Of a stretch of 64,000 bases of DNA, positions 62,847-64,000 are shown one piece after another; the stretch's first letter is position 1, and each line of letters starts with the position of its first letter. The position numbers were made by a program, and so were the translations under genes. The notes under the pieces were generated by a model. That model was not told the DNA's origin. It made no database searches and saw only the letters and a program-made list of their open reading frames with translations. The DNA is from Streptomyces marispadix. Its GTDB lineage: Bacteria > Actinomycetota > Actinomycetes > Streptomycetales > Streptomycetaceae. Where the stretch lies: contig NZ_JAKWJU010000002.1 of the NCBI RefSeq assembly GCF_022524345.1, forward strand, positions 4,564,501 through 4,628,500. The letters are read 5' to 3'.

Positions 62847-63692
62847 GTGGCCGCGTACACGGACGAAGGCGACAGCGGGGGCGGCCGGAACAGCTCGGCG
62901 CCCGGCGCCGACTGGCAGGCGTGGCAGGAGAGTTGGGACCGGCAGCAGGAGTTCTATCTGCCGGACCGCGAGGAGCGTTTCCGGGTCATGCTGGAGATGA
63001 CCGAGGCGCTCGCCGTGGCCCCGGGCGCATCGGGCCCCTCCGGGGCCTCCGGTCCCGCGGTGCTGGACCTGGCCTGCGGTACGGGCAGCATCTCGGCGCG
63101 TGTGCTGCGGCGCTTCCCGGACGCGCGCTGCACCGGGGTCGACCTCGACCCCGCGCTGCTCACGATCGCGCGGGGCTCCTTCGCCGGTGACGAGCGCGTG
63201 GAGTTCGTGACCGCGGACCTCACCGACCCGGACTGGACACGCCGGCTCCCGCACCGCTCGTACGACGCGGTGCTGACGGCCACGGCGCTGCACTGGCTGC
63301 GCAGCGACCAACTCGCCGTGCTCTACGGGCAGATCGCGGACGTGCTGCGGGACGGCGGCGTCTTCATGAACGCCGACCACATGCCCGACGAGACCACTCC
63401 GCGCATCAACGAGGCGGCGCACGCCTTCGACAAGGGGCGGCGTGAGCGGGCAGAGGCGGAGGGTTCGCAGGACTGGATCGCGTGGTGGGACGGGCTCTCC
63501 CGGGAGCCCGCGGTGGCCGACGCCGTGGCTGAGCGTTTCCGTACGATCGGCAATCCGCTCGCGGGCGACCACTCGGACGGCGAGGTGCAGTCTCCCGGCC
63601 GCCATGCGCAGTTGCTGCGGGAGGCGGGCTTCGCGGAGGCGCGTCCGGTGTGGAGCGCACCACTGGACGCGCTGGTGCTCGGGCTCAAGTAG
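62847..63692 (+). CDS. Class I SAM-dependent methyltransferase
   Basis: 281 aa from GTG 62847 with AGGAGG five bases before. VLDLACGTGSISARVLRRFPDARCTGVDLDP is the SAM site (near residues 77-107), then FVTADLTDP and ALHWL. Substrate unknown. It is divergent from the CGNR gene across about 100 bp. Confidence 0.87.
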   Translation: MAAYTDEGDSGGGRNSSAPGADWQAWQESWDRQQEFYLPDREERFRVMLEMTEALAVAPGASGPSGASGPAVLDLACGTGSISARVLRRFPDARCTGVDLDPALLTIARGSFAGDERVEFVTADLTDPDWTRRLPHRSYDAVLTATALHWLRSDQLAVLYGQIADVLRDGGVFMNADHMPDETTPRINEAAHAFDKGRRERAEAEGSQDWIAWWDGLSREPAVADAVAERFRTIGNPLAGDHSDGEVQSPGRHAQLLREAGFAEARPVWSAPLDALVLGLK

Positions 63693-64000
63693 CGGGTCGG
63701 TTCTCGGAGTCCTCAAGTCCTCAAGCAGTGCGCGCGAGCTGCCCGTCGGCCGCTACGAACGGGGGTGCGGCCGGATTGCGGGCCGGGCGGCCGGTGCCGG
63801 GGTGCAACTCGCCGATGCGGGGCCCCGAGTGACAGGCGTGGGGTTCGACTCACCGGCACCGGGCCCCATGACCATGACCCGGCTGGCGGGCTGCCGGGCT
63901 CCCCGCGACCGGCCCTCCTGCGCCCAAGGCCCAGCCTCATACGACCGAAGCCCGGCCCCAGCCCCATACGAGCGAAGCCCGGTCCCGGGTGACTCCCCGG
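63693..64000. other. 308-bp region at the window end, no gene recognised
   Basis: No ORF with coding character is complete here. A gene could begin beyond 64000. A 27-bp tandem repeat lies at its end. Confidence 0.45.
63931..63984. repeat. 27-bp tandem repeat, two copies
   Basis: 63931-63957 and 63958-63984 agree at 24 of 27 positions; shared words are CATACGA and CGAAGCCCGG. Confidence 0.7.

Noticed and set aside
1..64000. CRISPR array, rRNA, insertion sequence or biosynthetic gene cluster
   Set aside because: No regularly spaced identical repeats with unique spacers, no rRNA sequence, no transposase and no NRPS, PKS or similar genes were seen.

Overview
The window reads as a core-chromosome segment of a high-GC actinomycete, almost certainly Streptomyces or a close relative. 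The evidence is the very high GC content, GTG/TTG starts, rare TTA codons, and hallmark genes: sigR-rsrA, dasR-dasABC, sodN-sodX, a WhiB-like gene, sigH with its anti-sigma factor, and a cobalamin riboswitch ahead of nrdAB. Gene order is close to what I remember around SCO5180-SCO5256 of S. coelicolor. That is memory, not a database result. I see no rRNA, insertion sequence, CRISPR array, prophage or biosynthetic gene cluster.

Layout. 1-7.7 kb: housekeeping and membrane genes (partial metalloprotease, SDR protein, moaE, YlbL-type PDZ/Lon protease, PPA1309 family, UPF0182). 7.7-10.1 kb: two initiator tRNA genes in an almost identical 126-bp unit flanking one Sel1-repeat gene. 10.2-15.2 kb: catR/catalase, CBS protein, hisN, TetR, Gdx/SugE-type SMR transporter. 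15.3-20.6 kb: rsgA-aroA, M50-like protease, SRAP (HMCES/YedK) protein, small alpha/beta hydrolase. 20.7-25.4 kb: sigR-rsrA with a conserved sigma-R autoregulatory promoter and two starts, then two HD membrane proteins, the first interrupted by a one-base frameshift. 25.6-29.3 kb: TPR protein, peptide deformylase, secreted zinc DD-carboxypeptidase and a small secreted protein with an M15-like metal motif. 29.4-33.3 kb: class Ia ribonucleotide reductase under a B12 riboswitch. 33.4-36.0 kb: GNAT and an MctP-like symporter with its DUF3311 partner. 36.2-43.9 kb: the chitosugar regulon (dasR, dasABC, dasD, nagB-like) with operator sites. 44-49.6 kb: a candidate small RNA, PdtaS-like kinase, wblE, lipid-kinase-like protein, sigH and its anti-sigma factor. 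49.7-64 kb: GNAT, PLP deaminase, amidase, a divergent pair of HTH/TPR regulators, Nudix, LysR/EamA pair, several methyltransferases, sodN/sodX, CGNR protein.

How genes work together. Several regulators sit next to their own targets: CatR-catalase, SigR-RsrA, DasR-DasABC, SigH-RsbW-like, SodN-SodX, LysR-EamA. RNA-level control is prominent: a B12 riboswitch before nrdA, a probable 3'UTR small RNA after sodN, and a structured intergenic RNA carrying a DasR-type site. Two one-base insertions (HD-GYP gene, nagB) may be sequence errors or real lesions. The least explained items are the 20-codon leader plus palindromes between the paired HTH/TPR regulators, the U8 terminator antisense to the wblE leader, the M15-like small secreted protein, and the duplicated tRNA units.
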